DNA of 64,000 nt from Actinomycetota bacterium (GTDB lineage Bacteria; Actinomycetota; Actinomycetes; S36-B12): assembly GCA_016717115.1 (NCBI GenBank), contig JADKGE010000002.1:310001-374000 (forward strand), given 5' to 3'. The notes beneath the pieces were generated by a model. That model saw only the letters and a list, made by a program, of their open reading frames with translations, ran no database searches and was not told the DNA's origin. Shown piece after piece: positions 16,708 through 24,571 of the stretch. Position numbers and translations under genes: made by a program. The number at the start of each line of letters is the position of its first letter. The stretch's first letter is position 1.

Positions 16708-18150
16708 TCACATGGTGCGGGGCTGGGACTTGATGCGGCTGGTGAGGTCGGTGACCTGGTTGAACAGGCTGCGCCGCTCGGCCATCAGCTGCCGGATCTT
16801 GCGGTCGGCGTGCATGACGGTCGTGTGATCGCGACCCCCGAAGGCCTGGCCGATCTTCGGCAGCGACAGGTCGGTGAGCTCCCGGCACAGGTACATGGCG
16901 ATCTGCCGTGCGGTCACGAGGACCCGCGAGCGGCTCGACCCGCACAGGTCGTCGACGGTGACGCCGAAGTACTGGGCGGTCGCGGCCATGATCTGCGCGG
17001 CCGTGATCTCCGGACCCGTGTCGGAGGGAAGGAGGTCCTTCAGGACGACCTCGGTGATGGCCAGGTCGACCGGTTGACGGTTCAACGAGGCGAAGGCCGT
17101 GACGCGGATGAGCGCGCCCTCGAGCTCCCGGATGTTGCTCGAGATCTTGGAGGCGATGTACTCCAGCACCTCGGGGGGAGCCACGAGCCGCTCCTGGACG
17201 CTCTTCTTGCGGAGGATGGCGATCCGCGTCTCCAGGTCGGGCGGCTGGACGTCGGTGATCAGGCCCCACTCGAATCGCGAACGCATGCGATCCTCGAAGT
17301 CCGGCAGTTGTTTCGGGGGCAGATCCGAGGTGACGACGATCTGCTTGTTGGAGTTGTGCAGCGTGTTGAACGTGTGGAAAAACTCTTCCTGCGTCTGGAT
17401 TTTTCCACCCAGGAACTGGATGTCGTCGACCAGGAGGACGTCGACCTCGCGGTAGCGGCGCTGGAAGCTCGCGGCCTTGTCGTCACGGATGCTGTTGATG
17501 AACTCGTTGGTGAATTCCTCCGAGCTGACGTACCTCACTCGGGTGCCCTTGTAGAGGGTTCGCGTGTAGTGGCCGATGGCGTGCAGGAGGTGGGTCTTGC
17601 CGAGGCCCGAGCCGCCGTAGATGAACAGCGGGTTGTAGGCCCGGGCCGGCTGCTCGGCCACTGCGACGGCGGCCGCGTGGGCGAAGCGGTTGCTCGAGCC
17701 GATGACGAAGGTCTCGAAGGTGTACTTGTCGTTGAGGCGTCCGTCCTCGCTGCGGGTACCGGGCGAGCCGGTGCCCGGGCGCAGGGACTCCTCACGCCGT
17801 TCGACGGGTGCCGGCTTCGGGGGGGAGTCGGCGGCATCCGCATAGGTCGCGTCGGCCACCTCGTCCGTCGTGTCGTCGAGGGTGGGATCGATGGAGGGAT
17901 CGACGGTCACGGCCAGCCGGATCTCCCGCCCGAGCTCGCGGGACAGGGCCTCGACGACCATCGGCCGCAGCCGGGTCTCGAGCACGTCCTTGGTGAAGTC
18001 GTTCGGAGCGGCGATCAAGGCAGTGTCCTCGACGAGGCCCAGGGGGCGGGTCAGGTTGACGAAGGCCCGCTGCTGGGGGGTGAGACTGCCGTCGGACAGG
18101 CTCCCGATCGCCTTGGCCCAGACATCGGACAGGTCCGAGGGGGTATCCAT
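16708..18150 (-). CDS. dnaA: Chromosomal replication initiator DnaA
   Basis: This 480-aa AAA+ protein binds DnaA boxes and opens oriC. Domain I is at residues 1-90, a variable acidic linker runs to about 140, and the AAA+ core follows with Walker A GGSGLGKTHLLHAI near 180 and Walker B VDVLLVDDIQFL. The C-terminal DNA-binding domain carries the signature FGGRDHTTVMHADRKI. The linker is short compared with Streptomyces DnaA. The ATG has GAGGGG upstream, and the leader contains three DnaA boxes, which suggests autoregulation. Confidence 0.98.
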   Translation of the reverse strand: MDTPSDLSDVWAKAIGSLSDGSLTPQQRAFVNLTRPLGLVEDTALIAAPNDFTKDVLETRLRPMVVEALSRELGREIRLAVTVDPSIDPTLDDTTDEVADATYADAADSPPKPAPVERREESLRPGTGSPGTRSEDGRLNDKYTFETFVIGSSNRFAHAAAVAVAEQPARAYNPLFIYGGSGLGKTHLLHAIGHYTRTLYKGTRVRYVSSEEFTNEFINSIRDDKAASFQRRYREVDVLLVDDIQFLGGKIQTQEEFFHTFNTLHNSNKQIVVTSDLPPKQLPDFEDRMRSRFEWGLITDVQPPDLETRIAILRKKSVQERLVAPPEVLEYIASKISSNIRELEGALIRVTAFASLNRQPVDLAITEVVLKDLLPSDTGPEITAAQIMAATAQYFGVTVDDLCGSSRSRVLVTARQIAMYLCRELTDLSLPKIGQAFGGRDHTTVMHADRKIRQLMAERRSLFNQVTDLTSRIKSQPRTM

Positions 18151-18174
18151 CGTTTTCCCCTCGTTTCCCGCAGT

Positions 18175-18206
18175 CTGTCCACACCGTTATCCACAGGTGT
18201 GGATCG
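18175..18206. promoter_or_regulatory. DnaA boxes in the dnaA leader
   Basis: CTGTCCACA (18175-18183), TTATCCACA (18187-18195, perfect) and the minus-strand CGATCCACA (18198-18206) lie between the dnaA promoter and its start codon. DnaA binding here would repress dnaA, a known control in many bacteria. Confidence 0.65.
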
Positions 18207-18214
18207 GCGCTGAG

Positions 18215-18244
18215 ACCTTAGCCAGAACCAGCGGCCACAGACAA
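18215..18244 (-). promoter_or_regulatory. Candidate dnaA promoter
   Basis: On the minus strand TTGTCT (18239-18244) is followed by 18 nt and TAAGGT (18215-18220). It lies about 65 nt upstream of the dnaA ATG and just upstream of the DnaA boxes. Confidence 0.45.
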
Positions 18245-18304
18245 GTGCCGTCGGGATGGACCGGGTCCGTGCGCACGTGACCTTCGTCGCAGCCGACCGC
18301 CGGT

Positions 18305-18334
18305 TTGACCGTGTGGACGCTCGCCTCGTAGTCT
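18305..18334 (+). promoter_or_regulatory. Candidate rpmH promoter
   Basis: TTGACC (18305-18310) is followed by 18 nt and TAGTCT (18329-18334), giving a leader of roughly 100 nt before the rpmH ATG. It is divergent from the dnaA promoter. Confidence 0.45.
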
Positions 18335-18437
18335 GCATGGGTTGCCTTGACCCGGTGGCGGATGTCACCGCCAGACCGGCGATACTGGGCAGTCACTGCC
18401 GTCTTCCCCGTTCGACTGTCCCTGTAGGAGCCAGACC

Positions 18438-18572
18438 ATGAAGCGCACGTTCCAGCCCAACAACCGCCGCCGGGCGAAGACTCACGGTTTCCGGCTCCGG
18501 ATGCGCACGCGCGCCGGTCGATCGATCCTCGCCGCGCGGCGTTCCAAGGGCCGCGAGCGGCTGTCAGCCTGA
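18438..18572 (+). CDS. rpmH: 50S ribosomal protein L34
   Basis: This 44-aa basic protein of the large subunit reads KRTFQPNNRRRAKTHGFR at its start and ends ARRSKGRERLSA, which is diagnostic of L34 and matches its usual 44-47 aa. The ATG has TAGGAG 8 nt upstream. It opens the rpmH-rnpA-yidD-yidC-jag-rsmG-parA-parB run, divergent from dnaA, as in nearly all bacteria. Confidence 0.97.
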   Translation: MKRTFQPNNRRRAKTHGFRLRMRTRAGRSILAARRSKGRERLSA

Positions 18573-18578
18573 GGTTTC

Positions 18579-18920
18579 GTGCTTCCCGCCGCGAACCGGC
18601 TTCGGACTGCGGCTGATTTCCGGGAGACCACTCGCCGCGGCGGCAAGGCTGCGCGCGGGTGCGTTGTCGTCTACCTGAACCGTCGCGAGACCACCGCGCC
18701 AGCGCGCGTGGGCGTGGTCGTGAGCAAGTCCGTAGGGGGCTCGGTGCAACGTCATCGGGCCGCGCGACGCATCCGAGAGGCGATGCGCCCGTATCTCGAG
18801 GTCCTGCCCTCCGGGTCAACCGCCGTGGTTCGAGCACTCCCCGGAGCCGACCGCCAACCCTCCCTGGGTACCGATGTCGCCGTCGCCCTGGATTCCCTGC
18901 TGCGCAAGGACCGCCGATGA
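18579..18920 (+). CDS. rnpA: Ribonuclease P protein component
   Basis: This 113-aa RNA-binding subunit of RNase P matures the 5' ends of tRNAs. The RNR-type motif appears as SVQRHRAARRIREAM, where His replaces the usual Asn, a variant found in other actinobacteria. The start is a GTG 6 nt after the rpmH stop. The TGA stop overlaps the yidD ATG (ATGA), so the two are translationally coupled. Confidence 0.95.
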   Translation: MLPAANRLRTAADFRETTRRGGKAARGCVVVYLNRRETTAPARVGVVVSKSVGGSVQRHRAARRIREAMRPYLEVLPSGSTAVVRALPGADRQPSLGTDVAVALDSLLRKDRR

Positions 18921-19293
18921 GCGGGGCGCGCGGGACGCTGGTGCGCTGCTGGTCCGCCGTCGCCTGGGTGTGGAACCACAGCATCGGATGGGTCCTGACA
19001 TCGATCCTCGTGGTGCTCATCCGCGGATACCAGCTGCTCGTGTCCCCCTGCTCCCGCCGACCTGCCGTTTCTACCCGAGCTGCTCGGCCTACGGTCTGGA
19101 GTCGATGCGCACCCACGGGGCGTTGAAGGGCACCGCTTTGACGGCCTGGCGGTTGGCACGCTGCAATCCGTGGAACGATGGCGGGGTCGACCCTGTTCCT
19201 GCCCACAGGCACTGGTTACCGGACGTGCATCCCAACGGGGAACCGCGATCTGGAACGATGAAGGCGCGCAGCGCCGCGGACACGAACGTCTAG
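18917..19293 (+). pseudogene. yidD: Membrane protein insertion efficiency factor YidD, frameshifted in this sequence
   Basis: The first part reads GYQLLVSP in the frame starting at the ATG 18917, and the family core (PPTCRFYPSCSAYGLESMRTHG, then ARCNPWNDGGVDPVP) continues in another frame. The junction is a run of five C at 19044-19048. One added C would restore SPLLPPTCRFYPSC, the normal YidD sequence, and a protein of about 125 aa. YidD assists insertion of membrane proteins with YidC, whose gene follows. Because the rest is intact and a second single-base break occurs in rpsF, a sequence error is more likely than true gene loss. Confidence 0.85.
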
Positions 19294-19312
19294 GGAAGGC
19301 CGAAGTCACCTC

Positions 19313-20269
19313 ATGTTCATTCTCGATTGGCTGAAGATCGGCGTCAGCTGGATCCTCGTCCAGTTCCACAGCCTGCTGACGAACGTCGTCGGGATGAACC
19401 CCGGAAGCGGCTGGACCTGGGCTTTCTCCATCGTCGGCCTCGTCATCGTCATCCGCATCGCGTTGATTCCCTTGTTCGTGAAGCAGATCAAGAGCCAGCG
19501 GAACCTGCAGCTGATCCAGCCGCAGATGAAGGAGATCCAGAAGAAGTACGCCGGCGACAAGGAACGCCAGTCGCAGGAGATGATGAAGCTCTACAAGGAC
19601 ACGGGCACGAACCCGCTCGCCTCCTGCCTGCCGATCCTCTTGCAGGCACCCATCTTCTTCGCCTTGTTCGGCGTCCTGCAGAGCATCGCCATGTACAACG
19701 CGGACGACCCCACGTACACCGCCCAGGGGGTGTTCCAGTGGGAGCAGTACGCGACGCTGCTGCCGCAGGCGCACGACGCGCAGATCTTCGGAGTGCCGCT
19801 GTACGGCACGTTCATGAACGCCGACGAGACGCCCAATCCGATGGCGACGCGCATCGTCGCGGTCATCATGATCCTGTTGATGACGGCCACCTCATTCATC
19901 ACGCAGCGGCAGTTGATCGTCAAGAACAGCGCGCCGGACAACCCGATGGTGCGCCAGCAGAAGATCCTGCTCTACGTCTTCCCGCTGATCTTCGCCGTCT
20001 CCGGCATCAACTTCCCGATCGGCGTCCTCATCTACTGGTTCACGACGAACCTGTGGTCGATGGGACAGCAGTTCTGGGTGATCAGGAACAATCCACAACC
20101 CGGCACCCCCGCCTTCGAGGCCAAGGAGGCCCGACAGGCGGCGAAGGTCGCGGCCAAGAACGGCCCGGCCATCGAGGCGATTCCTGCGGAGGATTCCGAC
20201 ACTACGTCGGAAAACCCGACCCGCGTTCAGCCGAAGAAGCAGTCCCGGAGCCAGCGAAAGAAGAAGTAG
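19313..20269 (+). CDS. yidC: Membrane protein insertase YidC
   Basis: This 318-aa inner-membrane insertase helps proteins enter and fold in the membrane. It has the Gram-positive layout with about five membrane helices, the conserved hydrophilic-groove Arg in VIRIALIPLFVKQ, and the cytoplasmic helical hairpin QPQMKEIQKKYAGDKE. The family signature GTNPLASCLPILLQAPIFFALF follows. The basic tail (KKQSRSQRKKK) probably contacts ribosomes. There is no lipobox, so it lacks the Cys of some Gram-positive homologues. It follows yidD and precedes jag. Confidence 0.97.
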   Translation: MFILDWLKIGVSWILVQFHSLLTNVVGMNPGSGWTWAFSIVGLVIVIRIALIPLFVKQIKSQRNLQLIQPQMKEIQKKYAGDKERQSQEMMKLYKDTGTNPLASCLPILLQAPIFFALFGVLQSIAMYNADDPTYTAQGVFQWEQYATLLPQAHDAQIFGVPLYGTFMNADETPNPMATRIVAVIMILLMTATSFITQRQLIVKNSAPDNPMVRQQKILLYVFPLIFAVSGINFPIGVLIYWFTTNLWSMGQQFWVIRNNPQPGTPAFEAKEARQAAKVAAKNGPAIEAIPAEDSDTTSENPTRVQPKKQSRSQRKKK

Positions 20270-20323
20270 TGCCGCCCTGCGCCACTCTTCCCCCGACCCG
20301 AACACGATCAATGGAGCGAAGTC

Positions 20324-20887
20324 ATGACTGAGGTACAGGCCACAGAAGAGGCCACCGAGACCGTCGAAGAGCTGGACACGCTGGACTCCGCCGAGGCCGT
20401 CGAGCCCCGCGGGTTGAAGGGCACCGCCCTCCTGGAGAAGGAGGGCGACGTGGCGGCGGACTACCTCGAGGGACTCCTCGACATCGCCGATCTTGATGGG
20501 GACATCGACATCGACGTCGAAGGCAACCGCGCCATGGTGTCCGTCGTGGAGACCGAGAGCGGTGACCTCCAGCATCTGGTCGGCGACAACGGGAAGGTCC
20601 TGGAGGCCCTGCAGGAGCTCACGCGCCTGGCGGCCACCCGAGAGACCGGCGAGCGCTCCCGGCTCATGCTGGACATCGCGGGACATCGCGCGGCGCGCCG
20701 CGCCGAACTCGTGACGGTCGCCAAGGCTGCCATCGACGAGGCGCAGCGCACCTCGGCGCCGGTGCGGCTGGACCCGATGAGCCCGTTCGAGCGCAAGGTC
20801 GTGCACGACGCGGTTGCCGATGCCGGACTGCGCAGCGAGTCCGAGGGCGATGAGCCCGGTCGATACGTGGTCATCACCGTCGCGTAG
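20324..20887 (+). CDS. jag: Jag/KhpB family RNA-binding protein (KH and R3H domains)
   Basis: This 187-aa protein has an acidic N-terminus, a KH-type domain at about residues 45-110 (VEGNRAMVSVVETESGDLQHLVGDNGKVLEALQ, with the KH loop GDNGK), and an R3H domain at about 120-180 (RSRLMLDIAGHRAARRAEL, then MSPFERKVVHDAV). It is the single-stranded RNA-binding partner of KhpA in Gram-positive bacteria and is normally encoded next to yidC, as here. ATG is preceded by GGAGCG. Confidence 0.94.
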   Translation: MTEVQATEEATETVEELDTLDSAEAVEPRGLKGTALLEKEGDVAADYLEGLLDIADLDGDIDIDVEGNRAMVSVVETESGDLQHLVGDNGKVLEALQELTRLAATRETGERSRLMLDIAGHRAARRAELVTVAKAAIDEAQRTSAPVRLDPMSPFERKVVHDAVADAGLRSESEGDEPGRYVVITVA

Positions 20888-20906
20888 CCGACCGGGAAGC
20901 GTCACC

Positions 20907-21575
20907 ATGGTTTCCCGTGAAACACCGGGGCCCGCGCCCGACCTGCCCGCCTGGCTGGACGAGCGACGGCCGGCCCTGGTGGCCTTCGCCGATCTCCTCG
21001 CCGATGTCGGCGTCACGCGTGGCCTCATCGGTCCGCGCGAAGTGCCGCGCCTGTGGGAGCGCCACCTGCTCAACTGCGCCGTAGTCGCCGACCCCGACGT
21101 CGGGCTCCTGGCGCCGGGTACCCGGGTCGCCGATGTCGGATCCGGAGCCGGCCTGCCGGGCCTGGTCTGGGCCATCGTGCGGCCCGACATTGATGTGGTC
21201 CTGATCGAGCCGCTGCTGCGTCGCAGCACCTTCTTGTCCGAGGCGATCACGGCGCTGGGACTGGAGCGGAACACCCATGTCCTTCGGGGCCGGGCCGAGG
21301 ACGTCACCCGGGAGGCGGCATGGCGCCCGGTCGACGTCGCAACGGCTCGAGCCGTTGCCCCCCTTGACCGGCTCATCGGCTGGACGATCCCCCTCCTGCG
21401 CCCGGGCGGACACCTGCTGGCGCTGAAGGGCAGCAGCGCCGAGGAGGAGCTCGAGCGGGCGAGGCCGATCGCGCGGGCCGCCGGGCTGGTCGACCTACGC
21501 GTCGTCGTCGTGGGAATTGGTGTGGTCGAACCCCCGACACGGGTCATCACCGGGGTGCGGGGTGCGGCACAATGA
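20907..21575 (+). CDS. rsmG: 16S rRNA (guanine-527-N7)-methyltransferase RsmG
   Basis: This 222-aa SAM-dependent enzyme methylates G527 of 16S rRNA, a change whose loss gives low-level streptomycin resistance. The SAM-binding loop is VADVGSGAGLPGLVWA near residue 75, and the conserved SRAVAPL-like segment appears as TARAVAPLDRL. I chose the ATG at 20907 with GGGAAG upstream. The first codons (VSRETPG) are a parS-like site translated, a recurrent feature of actinobacterial rsmG. It lies between jag and parA. Confidence 0.95.
   Translation: MVSRETPGPAPDLPAWLDERRPALVAFADLLADVGVTRGLIGPREVPRLWERHLLNCAVVADPDVGLLAPGTRVADVGSGAGLPGLVWAIVRPDIDVVLIEPLLRRSTFLSEAITALGLERNTHVLRGRAEDVTREAAWRPVDVATARAVAPLDRLIGWTIPLLRPGGHLLALKGSSAEEELERARPIARAAGLVDLRVVVVGIGVVEPPTRVITGVRGAAQ
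20909..20924. promoter_or_regulatory. parS-like centromere site overlapping the rsmG start
   Basis: GGTTTCCCGTGAAACA matches the ParB consensus TGTTTCACGTGAAACA at 14 of 16 positions. It lies inside the first codons of rsmG, 0.8 kb upstream of parA. Confidence 0.75.
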
Positions 21576-21579
21576 CGCC

Positions 21580-21732
21580 ATGTCGACCCCGGCTTCACCA
21601 CCGCTCGTGAACCGCCAACCCGCAGGGCTGGGGTGGCCGGAGACGCCCGCGGAGGCTCTCGACGATGTTTCACGGGAAACACTCGTGCGCGAGGGAGCCC
21701 TCCCCGTCGGACTGGGGTGGCCCGAGGCATGA
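21580..21732 (+). CDS. Small frame ahead of parA containing a parS-like site (50 aa, possibly the displaced ParA N-terminus)
   Basis: This frame begins 5 nt after the rsmG stop and ends in the overlap ATGA at the parA start. It encodes two GLGWPE segments (residues 13-18 and 44-49) around DVSRETLVRE, which is a translated parS. Actinobacterial ParA proteins often have a similar N-terminal extension (with VSRET and a GWP motif) fused to the ATPase. So this may be a separate coupled leader peptide, or a ParA extension cut off by a one-base indel near 21725-21730. I cannot decide between them from the sequence. Confidence 0.45.
   Translation: MSTPASPPLVNRQPAGLGWPETPAEALDDVSRETLVREGALPVGLGWPEA
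21666..21681. promoter_or_regulatory. parS-like centromere site upstream of parA
   Basis: TGTTTCACGGGAAACA matches the ParB consensus TGTTTCACGTGAAACA at 15 of 16 positions. It lies 47 nt before the parA ATG, within a small open frame. Confidence 0.8.
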
Positions 21733-22553
21733 CCCGAGTCATCACCGTTGCCAATCAGAAGGGCGGGGTCGGCAAGACGACGAGCACGGTCAACATCGCC
21801 GCCGCCATTGCCCAGGCCGGCTACTCCGTCCTCGTGATTGACATGGACCCCCAGGGCAACGCATCGACCGCCCTTGGGGCGGTGCACCACGAGGGAACGC
21901 CGAGCGTCTACGAGGTCCTCACGGGCGAGCTCACCCTGGCCGATGTCGTGCAGGCCTGTCCCGACGTGCCTGGCCTGTCGGCCGCACCCGCCACCATCGA
22001 CCTCGCCGGCGCCGAGATCGAACTGGTCTCGCAGGTGGCCCGCGAGTACCGGCTCACCCGAGCGGTCGACGCCTATCTGGCGCACTATGAGGCGACCGTG
22101 GGGCAGGCGCTCGACTTCGTCTTCCTCGACTGCCCACCGAGCCTCGGCCTGCTCACGCTCAACGGGCTGGTGGCCGCTCGCGAGGTCCTGCTGCCCATCC
22201 AGTGCGAGTACTACGCCCTCGAGGGCCTGTCGCAGCTCCTGCGCACCGTCGACATGGTGCGTACCCACCTCAACCCCACGCTCGCGGTGAGTGCCATCCT
22301 GCTCACGATGTACGACGGCCGCACGCGCCTGGCCTCGCAGGTCGCCGACGAGGTCAGGACCCACTTCGGCGCCCAGGTGCTCGACACGGTAATCCCCCGG
22401 TCCGTGCGCGTGTCGGAGGCGCCGTCGTACGGGCAGACGGTGGTCACCTACGATCCGACCTCGTCCGGCGCGCTGGCCTACCGGGAGGCTGCCGCGCAGG
22501 TCATCGCCCTCGACCCCCGACGCTCATCCACAGAGTTATCCACAGGAATCTAG
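21729..22553 (+). CDS. parA: Chromosome partitioning ATPase ParA (Soj)
   Basis: This 274-aa deviant Walker ATPase moves ParB-parS complexes. It starts RVITVANQKGGVGKTTSTVN, with the deviant Walker A motif KGGVGKT, then VIDMDPQGNAST and DFVFLDCPPSLG. The ATG overlaps the stop of a 50-aa frame (ATGA). The last codons contain two DnaA boxes. ParA and ParB are the normal neighbours of rsmG in actinobacteria. Confidence 0.96.
   Translation: MTRVITVANQKGGVGKTTSTVNIAAAIAQAGYSVLVIDMDPQGNASTALGAVHHEGTPSVYEVLTGELTLADVVQACPDVPGLSAAPATIDLAGAEIELVSQVAREYRLTRAVDAYLAHYEATVGQALDFVFLDCPPSLGLLTLNGLVAAREVLLPIQCEYYALEGLSQLLRTVDMVRTHLNPTLAVSAILLTMYDGRTRLASQVADEVRTHFGAQVLDTVIPRSVRVSEAPSYGQTVVTYDPTSSGALAYREAAAQVIALDPRRSSTELSTGI
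22524..22544 (+). promoter_or_regulatory. Pair of DnaA boxes in the parA 3' end
   Basis: TCATCCACA (22524-22532) and the perfect TTATCCACA (22536-22544) are separated by 3 nt in the last codons of parA, 58-78 nt before parB. They could bind DnaA, but a coding coincidence cannot be excluded. Confidence 0.5.
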
Positions 22554-22601
22554 TCACAAAAGCCCCAAATATCACCGAGTTTTCCCCCGATTGGAGTGAC
22601 C

Positions 22602-23552
22602 ATGGCGTCAGCCACGCCGAAGCGCGGCCTGGGCAAGGGGCTGGGCGCTCTCATCCCGGGGTCGCTGGCCGGTGGGCCAGGCGCCGCGGCTACGGACGAT
22701 CCCGCGGAGCCGGTGAGCGAGGTGGGCGTGGGTGCCGTCTACGCCGAGTTGCCGATCGGTTCGGTGGCGCCCAATCCTCGGCAGCCGCGCGAGATCTTCG
22801 ACGAGGACGCCCTGTCGGAACTGGTCTTCTCGATCCGCGAGATCGGGCTCCTGCAGCCGATCGTCGTTCGGCAGAGCGCCCCAGGGGCCTACGAGCTGGT
22901 TGCGGGCGAGAGACGGCTTCGGGCGTCGAGAGAGGCCGGCCTGACCCACATCCCGGCCATCATCCGGCATACCGACGACGATGCGATGCTGCGCGACGCC
23001 CTGCTGGAGAACCTGCACCGCGCCAACCTGAATCCGCTCGAAGAGGCGGCGGCATACCAGCAGTTGCTCTCCGACTTCGGCTGCACCCAGGACGAGCTGG
23101 CCCGACGCATCGGACGCTCGCGCCCGCAGGTGACCAACACGCTTCGGCTGCTGAAGCTGCCGCCCGATGTGCAGCGGCGGGTCGCGGCGGGCGTCCTCAG
23201 TGCCGGGCACGCCCGAGCGCTGCTGTCGCTCGACGACGCCTCGGCCATGGACGCGCTGGCGACCCGGATCGTCGCCGAGGGGCTGAGTGTGCGTGCAGTG
23301 GAGGAGATCGTCATCGTCGGCGACGGCGATGGCAGGAAGCGGCGGTCGTCGCCCAGGGCACGGGTGTCACTGCCGCGTGACGCGGAGATCGACGCGGTGG
23401 TCGCCGAGCTGATCGCGCGCATCGCCGATCGGCTCGACACCCGCGCCGCCGCCGACGGTTTCGCGACCCGCAAGTCGCGCGGTCGGATCCTCGTCGAGTG
23501 CGCGGACATCGAGGATCTTCGTCGTATCTCCGACGCGATCAGCGGCCGCTAA
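22602..23552 (+). CDS. parB: Chromosome partitioning CTPase ParB (Spo0J)
   Basis: This 316-aa protein binds parS and spreads along DNA as a CTP-dependent clamp. The N-terminus has the ParA-contacting GLGKGLGALIPG motif, the CTP-binding ParB/Sulfiredoxin domain carries NPRQPREIFDEDAL and GERRLRASREAG, and the helix-turn-helix centre reads RIGRSRPQVTNTLRLLKLP. A C-terminal dimer domain follows. I chose the ATG at 22602 because GGAG lies 5 nt upstream. It is followed by a strong hairpin. Confidence 0.96.
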   Translation: MASATPKRGLGKGLGALIPGSLAGGPGAAATDDPAEPVSEVGVGAVYAELPIGSVAPNPRQPREIFDEDALSELVFSIREIGLLQPIVVRQSAPGAYELVAGERRLRASREAGLTHIPAIIRHTDDDAMLRDALLENLHRANLNPLEEAAAYQQLLSDFGCTQDELARRIGRSRPQVTNTLRLLKLPPDVQRRVAAGVLSAGHARALLSLDDASAMDALATRIVAEGLSVRAVEEIVIVGDGDGRKRRSSPRARVSLPRDAEIDAVVAELIARIADRLDTRAAADGFATRKSRGRILVECADIEDLRRISDAISGR

Positions 23553-23565
23553 GCACGTCAGGAAT

Positions 23566-23600
23566 CGCCGAAAAGCGTTGCGCTGCAACGGTTTTCGGCG
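23566..23600. terminator. Bidirectional terminator between parB and ddl
   Basis: CGCCGAAAA and TTTTCGGCG flank an inner CGTTGC-GCT-GCAACG hairpin, giving a long nearly continuous stem with A-rich and T-rich arms. It lies between the convergent ends of parB and the ligase gene, so it should stop transcription from both sides. Confidence 0.8.
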
Positions 23601-23618
23601 CAACGCAAGGCAGCGCTG

Positions 23619-24563
23619 TCAGCGCTCGAGCACCGCTGTCTCGACCAACTCGGCCGTGAGCGTCCCGAGCCCGATCTCCGCCGCAAGCAAGGCCTGCGGG
23701 AACAACGACGTCTCCGTCATGCCTGGTGCGACGTTCACCTCGAGGAACCAGGCGGTGCCATCCGGGGTGAGGATCATGTCTGTGCGCGACCAGTCGCGCA
23801 GGCCCAGGAGCACATGCACGTCGAGGGCCAGCGCCTGCGCGGCGAGCGCTTGCTCGTCCGTCAGTCGAGCGGGGCAGAAGAACTCGGTGGTGCCGGCGGT
23901 GTAGCGAGCGGCGTAGTCGTACAGCTCCCCCTCGGGCACGATCTCGACCGCGGACAGCGCGAGAACGTCGCCGACTCGCTCGAAGACGCTCACCGACACC
24001 TCGACACCTGCCACATGACGCTCCATCAGTGCGACCTCGCCGTAGGCGAACGCGCCGACCATGGCAGAGGGGAGCTCGGCCGCGGTATGCACCACCGACG
24101 TGCCGAGCGCCGAGCCGCCCTTGGTGGGCTTGACCACGATGGGCAGACCCAGGCTCGCCACTACGGCGTCGAGCACCCCGGTGGCGCCGAGCTCGCGGAA
24201 CGTGGACTGGGGCATCGCCACGCACGCCGGCGTCGACACTCCGGCGATCTCCACCAGCCGCTTGGCGATCGGCTTGTCGAAGGCGAGGCGGCTGGCGGCG
24301 GCGGATGATCCGATGAACGGAATGTTCAATGACTCCAACACATTCCGTAGGGCTCCGTCCTCACCCGCAGCACCGTGCAGGAGCGGGATGATGCAGTCGG
24401 GCCGGTGCTGGGCAAGGCGGTCGAGGAGGCCGGCATCGACGTCCTGCTCGCGCACCTCCCAGTCAGGTCGCTCGGTGCGCAGTGCCTCGGCCACGCGTCG
24501 CCCGGACCGCAGGGAGACGTCGCGCTCTGCGGAGAGGCCACCGGACAGGACGAGCACGTGCAT
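23619..24563 (-). CDS. ddl: D-alanine--D-alanine ligase family protein
   Basis: This 314-aa ATP-grasp enzyme should join two D-alanines for peptidoglycan precursors. It shows LVLSGGLSAERDVSLRSG at the N-terminus, LLHGAAGEDG, the ATP-grasp loop VVKPTKGGSALGTS and the metal-binding end EVNVAPGMTETS. The length is a little short for Ddl (about 310-370 aa) but the key motifs are present. The main ddl gene of actinobacteria usually lies elsewhere, so this may be a second, specialised ligase. It is coupled to the aminotransferase 8 nt upstream. Confidence 0.85.
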   Translation of the reverse strand: MHVLVLSGGLSAERDVSLRSGRRVAEALRTERPDWEVREQDVDAGLLDRLAQHRPDCIIPLLHGAAGEDGALRNVLESLNIPFIGSSAAASRLAFDKPIAKRLVEIAGVSTPACVAMPQSTFRELGATGVLDAVVASLGLPIVVKPTKGGSALGTSVVHTAAELPSAMVGAFAYGEVALMERHVAGVEVSVSVFERVGDVLALSAVEIVPEGELYDYAARYTAGTTEFFCPARLTDEQALAAQALALDVHVLLGLRDWSRTDMILTPDGTAWFLEVNVAPGMTETSLFPQALLAAEIGLGTLTAELVETAVLER

Positions 24564-24571
24564 CCGTTCTC

